Origin: an uncultured bacterium
Lineage (GTDB): Bacteria > Actinomycetota > Coriobacteriia > Coriobacteriales > Coriobacteriaceae
Length of the DNA stretch: 9,507 nucleotides
Direction of reading: 5' to 3'
Assembly (NCBI GenBank): GCA_905215945.1
Contig: CAJMRZ010000040.1
Location: forward strand, 1 to 9,507
The notes under the pieces were generated by a model, which worked only from the letters and a program-made list of their open reading frames with translations, was not told the DNA's origin and did no database searches. Every line of letters begins with the position of its first letter. The stretch's first letter is position 1. Shown piece by piece: positions 1 through 6,917 of the stretch. The translations under genes were made by a program, and so were the position numbers.

Positions 1-2
1 CC

Positions 3-1010
3 GAGCTGGACGCCAAGGCCGCCGAGAAGGGCATCACCATTGAGTACAAGGATTTCAATGGCCAGAACGACGCCACCACGCTGAACCAGATCGGCACCCA
101 GGTCGTCTCCGATGGCTACGATGCCGTCATTCCCATCGCCACGCTGGCCGCCCAGTGCATGGCCACTGCCTGCGAGTCCACCAAGACCCCGGTCATCTAC
201 GCCGCCATCTCGGACCCCGCCGCCGCTGACCTGACCGACATCGACTATGTCACCGGCACCTCCGACGCGCTGAACACCCAGTCCATCATGGACATGATCT
301 TCGCCGTCCAGCCCGAGGCCAAGACCATCGGCCTGCTCTACTCCAACTCCGAGGCCAACTCCACCACCCCCATTGCCGAGGCCAAGGCTTACCTGGATGC
401 CAAGGGCATCGCTTACGTGGAAAAGACCGGCAACACCAACGATGAGATCATGACCGCCGCTAACGCCCTGGTGGGCCAGGTCGACGCCGTCTTTGCTACC
501 TACACCATCACTGACGAGCGCAAGAAGCTCGTCTCCTTTGCCGGTCCCTACTACTACACCCAGCAAGCCATCCTGGTGCTCGCCGATAACGACGACATTA
601 AGAGCGTCGACGACCTGGCCGACAAGAACGTCGCCGTCCAGTCCGGCTCCAACGGCCCCGCCATCCTGGAGGAGTTCGCCCCCAAGGCCAGCCAGCAGGA
701 GTTCAAGACCGACGAGGAGGCCCGCCAGGCACTCCAGCAGGGCCGCGTTGACGCCTACGTCATCGATAACAACATGCAGCAGAGCGCCCTGGTTCGCGAG
801 CCCGGCAAGTACAAGATCGCCGGCAAGCCCTTCGGCAGCAAGGAGCCTTACGGCATCGGCCTGCCGCTCGATTCCGACGGCGTCGCCTTTGTCAACGACT
901 TCCTTAAGAAGATCGAGGACGACGGCACCTGGACCGAGCTGTGGCAGATCTGCATCGGCGACCGTACGGGCGACACCAATGTTCCCGAGCTGCCCGAGAT
1001 CGGCGCCTAG
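3..1010 (+). CDS. Chimeric ABC transporter substrate-binding protein (TrpX-like N part, GluB-like C part), 5' partial
   Basis: The reading frame is open from base 3 to TAG at 1008-1010 (335 visible codons); start and signal peptide lie outside the window. Visible residues ~1-159 resemble type I binding proteins of the ABC_sub_bind (TrpX-like) family: an ATLAAQ stretch, then VIYAAISDP, then KTIGLLYSNSEANS. From residue 160 (V of VDAVF, nt 480) the protein matches glutamate/glutamine type II binding proteins: TITDERKK with the Arg expected to bind the ligand carboxylate (nt 519-521), SFAGPYYY, and a lobe-2 VIDNNM whose Asp usually contacts the ligand amino group. It ends in the GluB-like tail LWQICIGDRTG. 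The first ~80 residues of the type II fold, most of lobe 1, are missing and replaced by type I sequence. No stop or frameshift marks the junction. The two permeases and ATPase downstream match the C-terminal half. Both halves share the same high-expression codon bias. Whether the product folds or binds ligand is unknown; an assembly join is possible. Confidence 0.85.
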   Translation, partial: ELDAKAAEKGITIEYKDFNGQNDATTLNQIGTQVVSDGYDAVIPIATLAAQCMATACESTKTPVIYAAISDPAAADLTDIDYVTGTSDALNTQSIMDMIFAVQPEAKTIGLLYSNSEANSTTPIAEAKAYLDAKGIAYVEKTGNTNDEIMTAANALVGQVDAVFATYTITDERKKLVSFAGPYYYTQQAILVLADNDDIKSVDDLADKNVAVQSGSNGPAILEEFAPKASQQEFKTDEEARQALQQGRVDAYVIDNNMQQSALVREPGKYKIAGKPFGSKEPYGIGLPLDSDGVAFVNDFLKKIEDDGTWTELWQICIGDRTGDTNVPELPEIGA

Positions 1011-1098
1011 GCAGCGAGCCTGGTAACAGCCGCAACGAAACCATACGGAAACGCATGATGCGCTTTATTGCGGTAAACTGTTTCCTCACTGAGTTGTC

Positions 1099-1131
1099 GG
1101 GGCTTCCGTACACACGGGAGCCCCTTTCCTT
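1099..1131 (+). terminator. Hairpin with short T-rich tail between binding protein and permease genes
   Basis: Arms 1099-1109 (GGGGCTTCCGT) and 1114-1124 (ACGGGAGCCCC) form an 11-bp stem with one G-U pair and a 4-nt loop ACAC, followed by TTTCCTT. It lies 88 nt after the binding-protein stop and 18 nt before the AGGAGG (1138-1143) of the permease. A hairpin here is typical of importer operons, where it leaves more binding-protein mRNA than permease mRNA through partial termination or 3'-end protection. The T-tract is interrupted, so partial rather than full termination is my inference. Confidence 0.65.
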
Positions 1132-1148
1132 ACCGGCAGGAGGTCCGC

Positions 1149-1808
1149 ATGAGTCTCTCCGAGCTCTGGTCGCTCTATGGCCAGAACTATATCGACGCGC
1201 TGCTGGCAACCTGGGGCATGACGCTTGAGTCGTTTGCCATCGCCATGGTGCTGGCCGTCGCCGTCACTGTGATGCGCGTGTCGCCGCTCAAGCCGCTGCG
1301 CGTCTTTGGCGACCTGTATGTCCAGGTCTTCCGTAACATCCCCGGCATCGCGCTGCTCATCATCGTCGTCTACGCGCTGCCGCCGCTCAAGGTCGTCCTG
1401 CCCTACCGCACCTGCGTTATCGTCGCCACGGTCCTTTTGGGCTCGGCCTTTGGCTCCGAGAACTTCATGAGCGGCATCAACACCGTTGGCGTCGGCCAGG
1501 TAGAAGCCGCCCGCTCGCTGGGCATGAGCTTCAACCGCATCCTCGCCAAGATCGTGATTCCGCAGGCACTGCGCTCGAGCGTGCTGCCCATGACCAACCT
1601 CTTTATCGCCGTCATGCTCACCACCGCGCTCGGCAGCCAGGTGCCGCTTAAACCGCAGGAGCTCACCGGCGTGGTGAGCTATATCAACACGCGCTCACTT
1701 GGCGGCGTCGCCGCGTTCTTTATCTCGGCGCTCGGCTACCTGGGCACGGCCTTTGTGGTGAGCCACATTGGCAACTATATCGATAAGAAGGTGAGGATCC
1801 TCCGATGA
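1149..1808 (+). CDS. gluC: Polar amino-acid ABC transporter permease (GluC-like)
   Basis: This 219-residue inner-membrane permease is of the HisM/GluC type and forms half of the transmembrane channel of an amino-acid importer. About five hydrophobic segments are visible (roughly residues 22-42, 64-82, 87-105, 145-162 and 186-207). The cytoplasmic EAA loop that docks on the ATPase is clear at 119-142, starting EAARSLGMS and ending IPQALR. Length fits the family (about 215-230 residues). The start is supported by AGGAGG at 1138-1143, five bases before ATG. The gene ends in an ATGA overlap with the next permease, so the two are translationally coupled. Substrate is inferred from the GluB-like half of the upstream binding protein; glutamate or glutamine is likeliest, but the permease itself does not prove it. 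Confidence 0.9.
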   Translation: MSLSELWSLYGQNYIDALLATWGMTLESFAIAMVLAVAVTVMRVSPLKPLRVFGDLYVQVFRNIPGIALLIIVVYALPPLKVVLPYRTCVIVATVLLGSAFGSENFMSGINTVGVGQVEAARSLGMSFNRILAKIVIPQALRSSVLPMTNLFIAVMLTTALGSQVPLKPQELTGVVSYINTRSLGGVAAFFISALGYLGTAFVVSHIGNYIDKKVRILR

Positions 1809-2638
1809 GCAAGCACTCCACCTCCGCGCTCACCATGCGCGATGCGCTCTACGAGGCTCCCGGCCCCAAGATGCGCACCAAGATTCGCATCGGCACCGTT
1901 GTCTCGCTTGTTGCCGTCGCCGCGCTCGTCGCCCTCGTGTTGCAGCGCTTTTATGTGACCGGTCAGCTTTCGGTCCACTATTGGTATTTCTTTACTCACC
2001 TCACCACCTGGAAGTTCTTACTTGCCGGCTTTGAGGGCACCGTTAAAGTCGCACTCACCGCTGGCGCCATCGCGCTGGTGCTGGGCTTGGCCCTTATGCT
2101 CGGCCGCACGAGCGACATTAAGCCGCTGCAGTTGGTCTGCCGCGTGCTCACCGATTTCTTCCGCGGCGTGCCGAGCCTGCTGTTCATCTACTTCTTCTTT
2201 TTGGTGCTGCCCCAGTACAAGATCGCGCTGCCGTCGTTTTGGATGCTCACGCTTCCCGTCGCGCTCGCTGCAGCCGGCGTACTTGCCGAGATTTTCCGCG
2301 CCGGCGTCAACGCCGTACCGCGCGGGCAGGTCGAGGCGGCCCAGGCGCTTGGTCTCTCCAAGGCTAAAATCACCTTTAAAATCGTATTGCCGCAGGCTAT
2401 TCGATTTATCATTCCGTCGTTGATTTCGCAGCTCGTGGTCGTAGTCAAAGATACCACCGTCGCCTACGTGGTGAGCTACCCCGACCTCATGCAAAACGCC
2501 CGTGTGCTCATTACCAACTACGACGCTCTCGTGTCGGTCTACCTGGTAATCGCGGTCATCTATATCCTCATCAACGTCGCGATCAACAAGGCTGCTGTCT
2601 ACGTTTCGCACAAGACCGGCGCGACCATCATCCGCTAA
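1805..2638 (+). CDS. gluD: Polar amino-acid ABC transporter permease (GluD-like)
   Basis: This 277-residue protein is the second permease subunit of the importer and should pair with the preceding one. It has a longer N-terminus: about 28 hydrophilic residues, then a first membrane helix near 29-47, then the usual permease core from about residue 75. The EAA loop is at 177-200 (EAAQALGLS through LPQAIR), and FFRGVPSLLFIYF at ~118-130 is typical of amino-acid permeases of this family. The start ATG lies inside the stop of the upstream gene (ATGA, 1805-1808), a sign of coupled translation. The size matches GluD-type subunits, which are longer than GluC. Nothing looks damaged. The exact substrate is not visible in the protein. 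Confidence 0.9.
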   Translation: MSKHSTSALTMRDALYEAPGPKMRTKIRIGTVVSLVAVAALVALVLQRFYVTGQLSVHYWYFFTHLTTWKFLLAGFEGTVKVALTAGAIALVLGLALMLGRTSDIKPLQLVCRVLTDFFRGVPSLLFIYFFFLVLPQYKIALPSFWMLTLPVALAAAGVLAEIFRAGVNAVPRGQVEAAQALGLSKAKITFKIVLPQAIRFIIPSLISQLVVVVKDTTVAYVVSYPDLMQNARVLITNYDALVSVYLVIAVIYILINVAINKAAVYVSHKTGATIIR

Positions 2639-2674
2639 CGCTTTACCATTTCGAGTCATAAGGAGCCGAGCACC

Positions 2675-3439
2675 ATGGCACAGAGCACTTCTTCTACCGG
2701 CAATCAGCCGCTGATTGAGCTCAAGCACGTCGATAAGCACTATGGCGACCTGCACGTTCTCAACGACATCAACCTGTCGGTCGACCGCGGCGAGGTCGTT
2801 GTTGTGATTGGCCCCTCGGGCTCGGGCAAGTCGACCATGTGCCGCACCATCAACCGCCTGGAAACCATCGACTCGGGCGAGATCCTCATCGAGGGCGAGC
2901 CCCTGCCGCAGGAAGGCAAGGACCTTGCCCGCATGCGTGCCGAGCTGGGCATGGTGTTTCAGCAGTTCAACCTGTTCGCACATATGACCGTACTGCAGAA
3001 CGTCATGCTGGGACCGGTCGATGTGCTGGGCGTCTCCAAGGACGAGGCCCGCGAGCGTGCCATGGACTTGCTGGGCCGCGTGGGCGTTGCCGAGCAGGCC
3101 GATAAGGTGCCCGCACAGCTCTCGGGCGGCCAGCAACAGCGTGTAGCCATCGCCCGCTCGCTTGCCATGCAGCCCAAGGCCATGCTCTTTGACGAGCCCA
3201 CGAGCGCCCTCGATCCCGAAATGATCAATGAGGTGCTCGAGGTCATGGTCCGTCTGGCCCAGCAGGGCATGACGATGATCGTCATTACGCACGAGATGAA
3301 CTTTGCCCGCCGCGTGGCCGATCGCGTCGTCTTTATGGCCGACGGCAAGATCGTGGAAACCGGCGCGCCCGACGAGTTCTTCGACCATCCCCAGACCAAG
3401 CGCGCCCAGGACTTCCTCAACTCCATCAAGGGCCACTAG
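2675..3439 (+). CDS. gluA: Polar amino-acid ABC transporter ATP-binding protein (GluA/GlnQ-like)
   Basis: This 254-residue cytoplasmic ATPase powers the importer. All nucleotide-binding motifs are intact: Walker A GPSGSGKST at 46-54, Q-loop at Gln96/97 (VFQQFNLFAHMTV), signature LSGGQ at 149-153, Walker B ending in LFDEP with catalytic Glu174, D-loop SALD at 177-180, and switch His206 in VITHEM. Length and motif spacing match GlnQ/GluA-type ATPases. The first ~12 residues are a polar extension before the conserved core. AAGGAG (2660-2665) sits nine bases before ATG. The gene is 36 nt after the second permease and closes the importer operon. The ATPase is confidently of the polar amino-acid class; glutamate specificity is inferred from context. 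Confidence 0.93.
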   Translation: MAQSTSSTGNQPLIELKHVDKHYGDLHVLNDINLSVDRGEVVVVIGPSGSGKSTMCRTINRLETIDSGEILIEGEPLPQEGKDLARMRAELGMVFQQFNLFAHMTVLQNVMLGPVDVLGVSKDEARERAMDLLGRVGVAEQADKVPAQLSGGQQQRVAIARSLAMQPKAMLFDEPTSALDPEMINEVLEVMVRLAQQGMTMIVITHEMNFARRVADRVVFMADGKIVETGAPDEFFDHPQTKRAQDFLNSIKGH

Positions 3440-3526
3440 CTCAATTGCCTCGCGGGCAAATACATCAGTAACGTTTGTCCCGCACTACCCCCGTGCCATG
3501 TCCACCCGGATTCGAAAGCCACGCCC

Positions 3527-4336
3527 ATGATTGGAACTCGCACCTCATCGTCCTACACCCCGCATGTCGACGTCGCCCCCGCCGACCGTCCGCTCATCCT
3601 CGTCGCGCCGCGTTGGGAAGAGGCAAAGCCGTTTTTGAGCGAGACGCTCTCCCCCAACGAGGAGATTGCGAGCGTCTTTGTCGACGCCATTCTTGCCGCC
3701 GGCGGCCTGCCGCTGCAGATGTCCATCACCGAGGACATTGAGGTTATCCGTCATTACGTCGATATCGCCGACGGCATCGCCATTCCCGGCGGCCCCGATG
3801 TCAATCCCAAACGCTGGGGCGATGATCGACCCTACGATCCCACCCTCTGCTGCGAGATCCGCGATAGCTTTGAGTTTAAGCTGGTCGGCGAGGTGCTCCG
3901 CGCCAAAAAGCCGCTCTTTACCACCTGCCGCGGCACGCAGCTGCTCAACGTCGCCACCGGCGGCACCCTGTGCATGGACGTGCCGAGCCTGGGCGCTCGC
4001 GAGGGCCGCACGCAGTGGCGCCACACCCACGTGCTCAACGACCCAGTGCATCCCGTCGAGGTCGTACCGGGCTCGCTGCTCGACCGCGCTGTTGGCGGGC
4101 ACAGGCTAATCCAGACCAACTCCGCACACCACTGCTGCGTCGATCGTCTGGGTAAAAGTACGCGCTTGGTCGCCAAGGCAACCGATAGCGTTCCCGAGTG
4201 CATCGAAGTCGAAGGCCAGCCGTTCTGCCTGGGCGTGCAATGGCATCCCGAGTACACCTGGCAGACGCTCGAGACCGACTTTAACCTGTGGAAGTCGTTT
4301 GTCGAGGCAGCGGCAAAGGTTAAGCAGGCGCGCTAG
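3527..4336 (+). CDS. Gamma-glutamyl peptidase / class I glutamine amidotransferase-like hydrolase (peptidase C26, PuuD-like)
   Basis: This 269-residue cytoplasmic hydrolase belongs to the family that includes gamma-glutamyl-GABA hydrolase PuuD. Visible hallmarks are IPGGPDVNP at ~86-94, the nucleophile elbow TTCRGTQLLN with Cys134, NSAHH at 198-202, and VQWHPE near the C-terminus giving catalytic His240 and Glu242. The Cys-His-Glu triad is therefore complete. The family fold begins near residue 21 (RPLILVAPRW), so the first 20 residues are a variable leader. The start is the first in-frame ATG; its ribosome site is weak (GAAAG at 3514-3518). The gene lies 87 nt after the importer ATPase on the same strand and may be read through from it. 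Release of glutamate from gamma-glutamyl compounds would fit that neighbour, but the true substrate (gamma-Glu-GABA, other gamma-glutamyl amides, folate polyglutamate) cannot be told from sequence. Confidence 0.87.
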   Translation: MIGTRTSSSYTPHVDVAPADRPLILVAPRWEEAKPFLSETLSPNEEIASVFVDAILAAGGLPLQMSITEDIEVIRHYVDIADGIAIPGGPDVNPKRWGDDRPYDPTLCCEIRDSFEFKLVGEVLRAKKPLFTTCRGTQLLNVATGGTLCMDVPSLGAREGRTQWRHTHVLNDPVHPVEVVPGSLLDRAVGGHRLIQTNSAHHCCVDRLGKSTRLVAKATDSVPECIEVEGQPFCLGVQWHPEYTWQTLETDFNLWKSFVEAAAKVKQAR

Positions 4337-4361
4337 CTCGCGAACCACACAACAGATAAGA

Positions 4362-4400
4362 GCGCCCCGCCGGCCACATGGTCCGACGGGGCGCCCTTTT
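4362..4400 (+). terminator. Intrinsic terminator between convergent genes
   Basis: Arms 4362-4373 (GCGCCCCGCCGG) and 4383-4394 (CCGACGGGGCGC) pair over 12 positions with a single C-A mismatch, followed by CCTTTT. It lies 25 nt after the peptidase stop and 45 nt before the end of the convergent HPt gene. It should end plus-strand transcription. On the minus strand the tail is TCTTATCTGTT, a poor T-tract, so it may work only partly for the HPt transcript. Confidence 0.8.
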
Positions 4401-4444
4401 GTGACTACATCAACGGACTTGGGCAGTCCAAGGCTCGCAAGCCC

Positions 4445-4801
4445 TTATTCAGCCGCCTCGCGCAGGGCCGACATCGTAGCCGCATATTGCTGCTGCAACG
4501 CATGCATTCCCTCGCGAGCGCCGTCAACGGCATCGGCGCCACACAGCGCTTCGGTTACCACGACCGCAGGCTCGTACAGATTATCGAATCCCAGGTTCTG
4601 GCTCACGCCCTTGAGCGTGTGCGCTGCCATAAACGCTTCCTCGGCGTCTCCTGCCGCCATGGCGGCCTCCAGCTTGTCCATGCTCTCGTCATCTAAAAAC
4701 TTGAGGGCAAAGCGGGCAAGCATTTCCCCGCCCATCAGCCGAGCACACGCGTCATCATAATTAGCGCCGATCTTCTCATACGCCTCACGCATGGAAATCA
4801 T
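4445..4801 (-). CDS. Single-domain histidine phosphotransfer (HPt) protein
   Basis: This 118-residue, all-alpha cytoplasmic protein carries the HPt signature. The phospho-accepting His61 sits in AAHTLKGVSQNLGF, the usual H-x-L-K-G-x-[S/A]-x-x-[L/I]-G pattern. HPt proteins pass phosphoryl groups between receiver domains in phosphorelays; they have no catalysis of their own. A four-helix bundle of about 110-120 residues is the expected size, so the protein is just the domain. ATG at 4801-4799 is preferred over the Met three codons later because AAAGGAG lies ten bases upstream of it. The gene starts 24 nt after the GGDEF-REC-HD-GYP gene on the same strand and is very probably co-transcribed with it. 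No histidine kinase is in the window, so the phosphate source must be elsewhere. The upstream receiver domain is the obvious partner (inference). Confidence 0.88.
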   Translation of the reverse strand: MISMREAYEKIGANYDDACARLMGGEMLARFALKFLDDESMDKLEAAMAAGDAEEAFMAAHTLKGVSQNLGFDNLYEPAVVVTEALCGADAVDGAREGMHALQQQYAATMSALREAAE

Positions 4802-4825
4802 GGATTAAAAACTCCTTTGGTCAAA

Positions 4826-6706
4826 CTAAATCGTAGGAAACGCGACAACGTCGGCGGGGCGTGCCAACGTCTCGGCAATACGGTCTTGCACCTCGAGCAG
4901 GCAGTCGAGCAACAGCGGGTTAAAGGTGCCACACTTACCGTCCAGGATCATCTGGATCGCCTCCTTGTGCGGGATAGCGTCCTTGTACACGCGCACGCTC
5001 GTCAGCGCATCATACACGTCGGCCACCGAGACCACCTGCGCGGCAATGGGAATTTCGTCGCCCTTAAGGCCATCGGGATAGCCCTTGCCGTCCCAGCGCT
5101 CGTGATGCCAACGCGCAATCTGGTACGCATATTCCATAAGCGCATTGCCGACGTGATGGCGGCCCAGCTCAAGCAACATGTCGGCGCCAATCGTGGTATG
5201 CGTCTTCATAATCTCGAACTCCTCGGGCGTAAGACGCCCGGGCTTGTTGAGAATCGCATCGTCAATCGACATCTTGCCGATATCGTGCAGCGCCGAAGCC
5301 AGGGCAATCGTGGAGCGCTCCTCATTGTCGAGGGAGATCGTGTCGCTACGCTGGACCAGACAGCCAAGCAACAGCTCGGTCAGCTTCTCGATGTTCGTAA
5401 CGTGCCTGCCGCTCTCGCCGTTGCGAAGCTCCATGACGCCGGCCATGATGTCGATGAGCATGCGACTGTTCTTGACGCGCTCGTTGTACTGCTGGGACAG
5501 CAGGCTCGTCAGGCGGCGCTGTTTGGCGTATAGGCGGATGGTGTTGCTTACACGGCGGCGCACGACACGGGAGTCAAACGGGCGGTTGATATAGTCCGAG
5601 GCGCCCAGCTCGTACGCGCGCAGAACCATATCATCGGAATCTTCGCTCGAAATCATGATAAAAGGCAGATTGTCGACACCCGATCGGCGCGACAGATCGG
5701 CCAGCACCTCAAAGCCGCTTATGCCCGGCATGACAATATCCAGCAGCACGAGCGACAACTCATCGCCATAGCGGTCGACCATGTCGAGCGCCGCACGACC
5801 GTTATCGGCCTCGAGGATGCAATACTCGTCCTTGAGCATCTCGTTGAGAATGGCTCGGTTCATCTCGGAGTCATCGACAATAAGCACCGAAGGTTTTTCG
5901 CTTTGGAAGGCCTCGATGGAATCGGCATCGGTCACGACCGTACCGGCTTTTGCCTTAGCGCGGCTCAATAACTGGACAGCGCGGCCAACTCCCTCATCGA
6001 CCGTCTCGCCATGAATGCGAACGCCACCAACACATGCCGTCAAGCTCACGTACTCATGACCCGGAACAATCGTGGCATGAACGGCATCGGACACCTGATG
6101 CAGGCGACGGGTGAAGTCATCGGAGGGAATATTGGGCATGACGACCACAAACTTGTCGCAGCCATAGCGTACGAGCTCGTCAGTCGAACGAATTCCGCTG
6201 CGTATGGCCGTCGCCACGGCACCGAGCGCAAGGTCGCCGGCATGACGACCACACGTATCGTTGAAGACCCTAAAATCATCAAGGTCGATCACCGCGACGC
6301 CGGCATTCATGCGGGCGCTACGGAGCTTTTCCTCGTAATATCGGCGATTGCGCACACTCGTCAGCACGTCGGTGTAGACAAGGTCCTCTTCTGCAGCCTC
6401 TTGCTCATCGATCGGACGCACCATCAGCAGGACGTGAGGCTCGCCCTCGACCTTCAGAGGGCGCAGGCGAGCGCGGTACTCGGTACCATCATTGAGCAGC
6501 TGCTCCGATACATCATCGGAACCTGCCAAGGCCTCAAGACTCGACTGGCGCAGACAAGGGCACCGATTGCCGGCGAGCAGGCAGTTAGGCTCGCTCTTAA
6601 TCTGATCGGCCGACAGCAAACGCACCACGGGGTAGGTCTTCGCGACGCGGGCGACCTCGGCGGCAGCCTCCTCGTCGGTTAGATTGACCTCGTGATTATT
6701 GAGCAT
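4826..6706 (-). CDS. Response regulator with degenerate GGDEF, receiver and HD-GYP domains (cyclic di-GMP phosphodiesterase)
   Basis: This 626-residue cytoplasmic protein has no membrane segment. Residues ~25-105 form a small sensor-like region with Cys42, Cys49 and Cys51. Residues ~108-265 are a GGDEF domain (YTDVLTSVRNRR, IDLDDF), but its signature reads GCDKF at 182-186: the catalytic Glu is Lys185, so cyclase activity is unlikely. The inhibitory-site motif RxxD is kept as RSTD at 173-176, five residues before the signature. A receiver follows at ~272-390 with acidic pair Asp278/Asp279, phospho-acceptor Asp323 and Ser353; the usual Lys is Arg375. The C-terminal HD-GYP (~430-610) is complete: His435, His474-Asp475, Lys478, His503, His534-His535, the GYP triplet at 542-544 and Asp563. 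It should hydrolyse c-di-GMP, likely under phosphorylation control. GAAAGGG lies six bases before ATG. It leads an operon with the HPt gene. Confidence 0.92.
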   Translation of the reverse strand: MLNNHEVNLTDEEAAAEVARVAKTYPVVRLLSADQIKSEPNCLLAGNRCPCLRQSSLEALAGSDDVSEQLLNDGTEYRARLRPLKVEGEPHVLLMVRPIDEQEAAEEDLVYTDVLTSVRNRRYYEEKLRSARMNAGVAVIDLDDFRVFNDTCGRHAGDLALGAVATAIRSGIRSTDELVRYGCDKFVVVMPNIPSDDFTRRLHQVSDAVHATIVPGHEYVSLTACVGGVRIHGETVDEGVGRAVQLLSRAKAKAGTVVTDADSIEAFQSEKPSVLIVDDSEMNRAILNEMLKDEYCILEADNGRAALDMVDRYGDELSLVLLDIVMPGISGFEVLADLSRRSGVDNLPFIMISSEDSDDMVLRAYELGASDYINRPFDSRVVRRRVSNTIRLYAKQRRLTSLLSQQYNERVKNSRMLIDIMAGVMELRNGESGRHVTNIEKLTELLLGCLVQRSDTISLDNEERSTIALASALHDIGKMSIDDAILNKPGRLTPEEFEIMKTHTTIGADMLLELGRHHVGNALMEYAYQIARWHHERWDGKGYPDGLKGDEIPIAAQVVSVADVYDALTSVRVYKDAIPHKEAIQMILDGKCGTFNPLLLDCLLEVQDRIAETLARPADVVAFPTI

Positions 6707-6785
6707 ATGGGGCCCTTTCTATCGTTACGCACGGCAACGGTGCATATCAATTGGTACAAGGGTAACATCTAACAGCTGAAGGCAA

Positions 6786-6863
6786 ACGCGCGATTATCGT
6801 TGCATTTTTATGACCTGGCAAACGGCGGTAATGGAGCCGCGGACGCGCGGTTATGGGCGCATT
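6786..6863. repeat. Pair of imperfect 21-nt direct repeats around the HD-GYP operon promoter
   Basis: Copies at 6786-6806 and 6843-6863 agree at 17 of 21 positions (both begin ACGCGCG, share TTAT in the middle and end GCATT). Their starts are 57 nt apart. The first overlaps the -10 hexamer on the minus strand and the second lies upstream of the -35, an arrangement compatible with a regulator binding two sites. Chance resemblance in GC-rich DNA is possible. Confidence 0.35.
6793..6821 (-). promoter_or_regulatory. Sigma70-like promoter for the GGDEF-REC-HD-GYP / HPt operon
   Basis: On the minus strand, TTGCCA (plus 6816-6821) and GATAAT (plus 6793-6798) are separated by exactly 17 nt; each hexamer differs from consensus by one base. 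Transcription would start near 6786, giving a leader of about 80 nt before the ATG at 6706. It sits in the 211-nt gap between the alpha/beta hydrolase and the signalling gene, so the pair has its own promoter. The -10 lies within one copy of an imperfect direct repeat (6786-6806 and 6843-6863). Confidence 0.7.
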
Positions 6864-6917
6864 CGTTAACAATGACGAAACGCTAACAGCCCCTCTCCCC
6901 GCAGGTCATCGAGCGTG

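Noticed and set aside
2018..3436. A 472-codon open frame on the minus strand
   Set aside because: It lies antisense to the second permease and the ATPase, both with intact motifs, and its composition (rich in His, Gly, Val, Asp, Arg) is typical of antisense reading of GC-rich genes.
3452..3483. Hairpin after the ATPase gene (GCGGGCAAA / TTTGTCCCGC with one bulged base)
   Set aside because: No T-run follows, so it is not called as a terminator; it may only stabilise the mRNA end or be chance.
4413..4444. Overlapping small hairpins (for example GGCT-CGCA-AGCC) just after the HPt stop
   Set aside because: The stems are only 4-5 bp with no T-run on the minus strand; the stronger hairpin at 4362-4400 explains termination better.
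4817..5533. A 238-codon plus-strand frame, and another at 6011-6682
   Set aside because: Both are antisense to the GGDEF-REC-HD-GYP gene, whose domains are complete in the other strand; neither shows a family motif.
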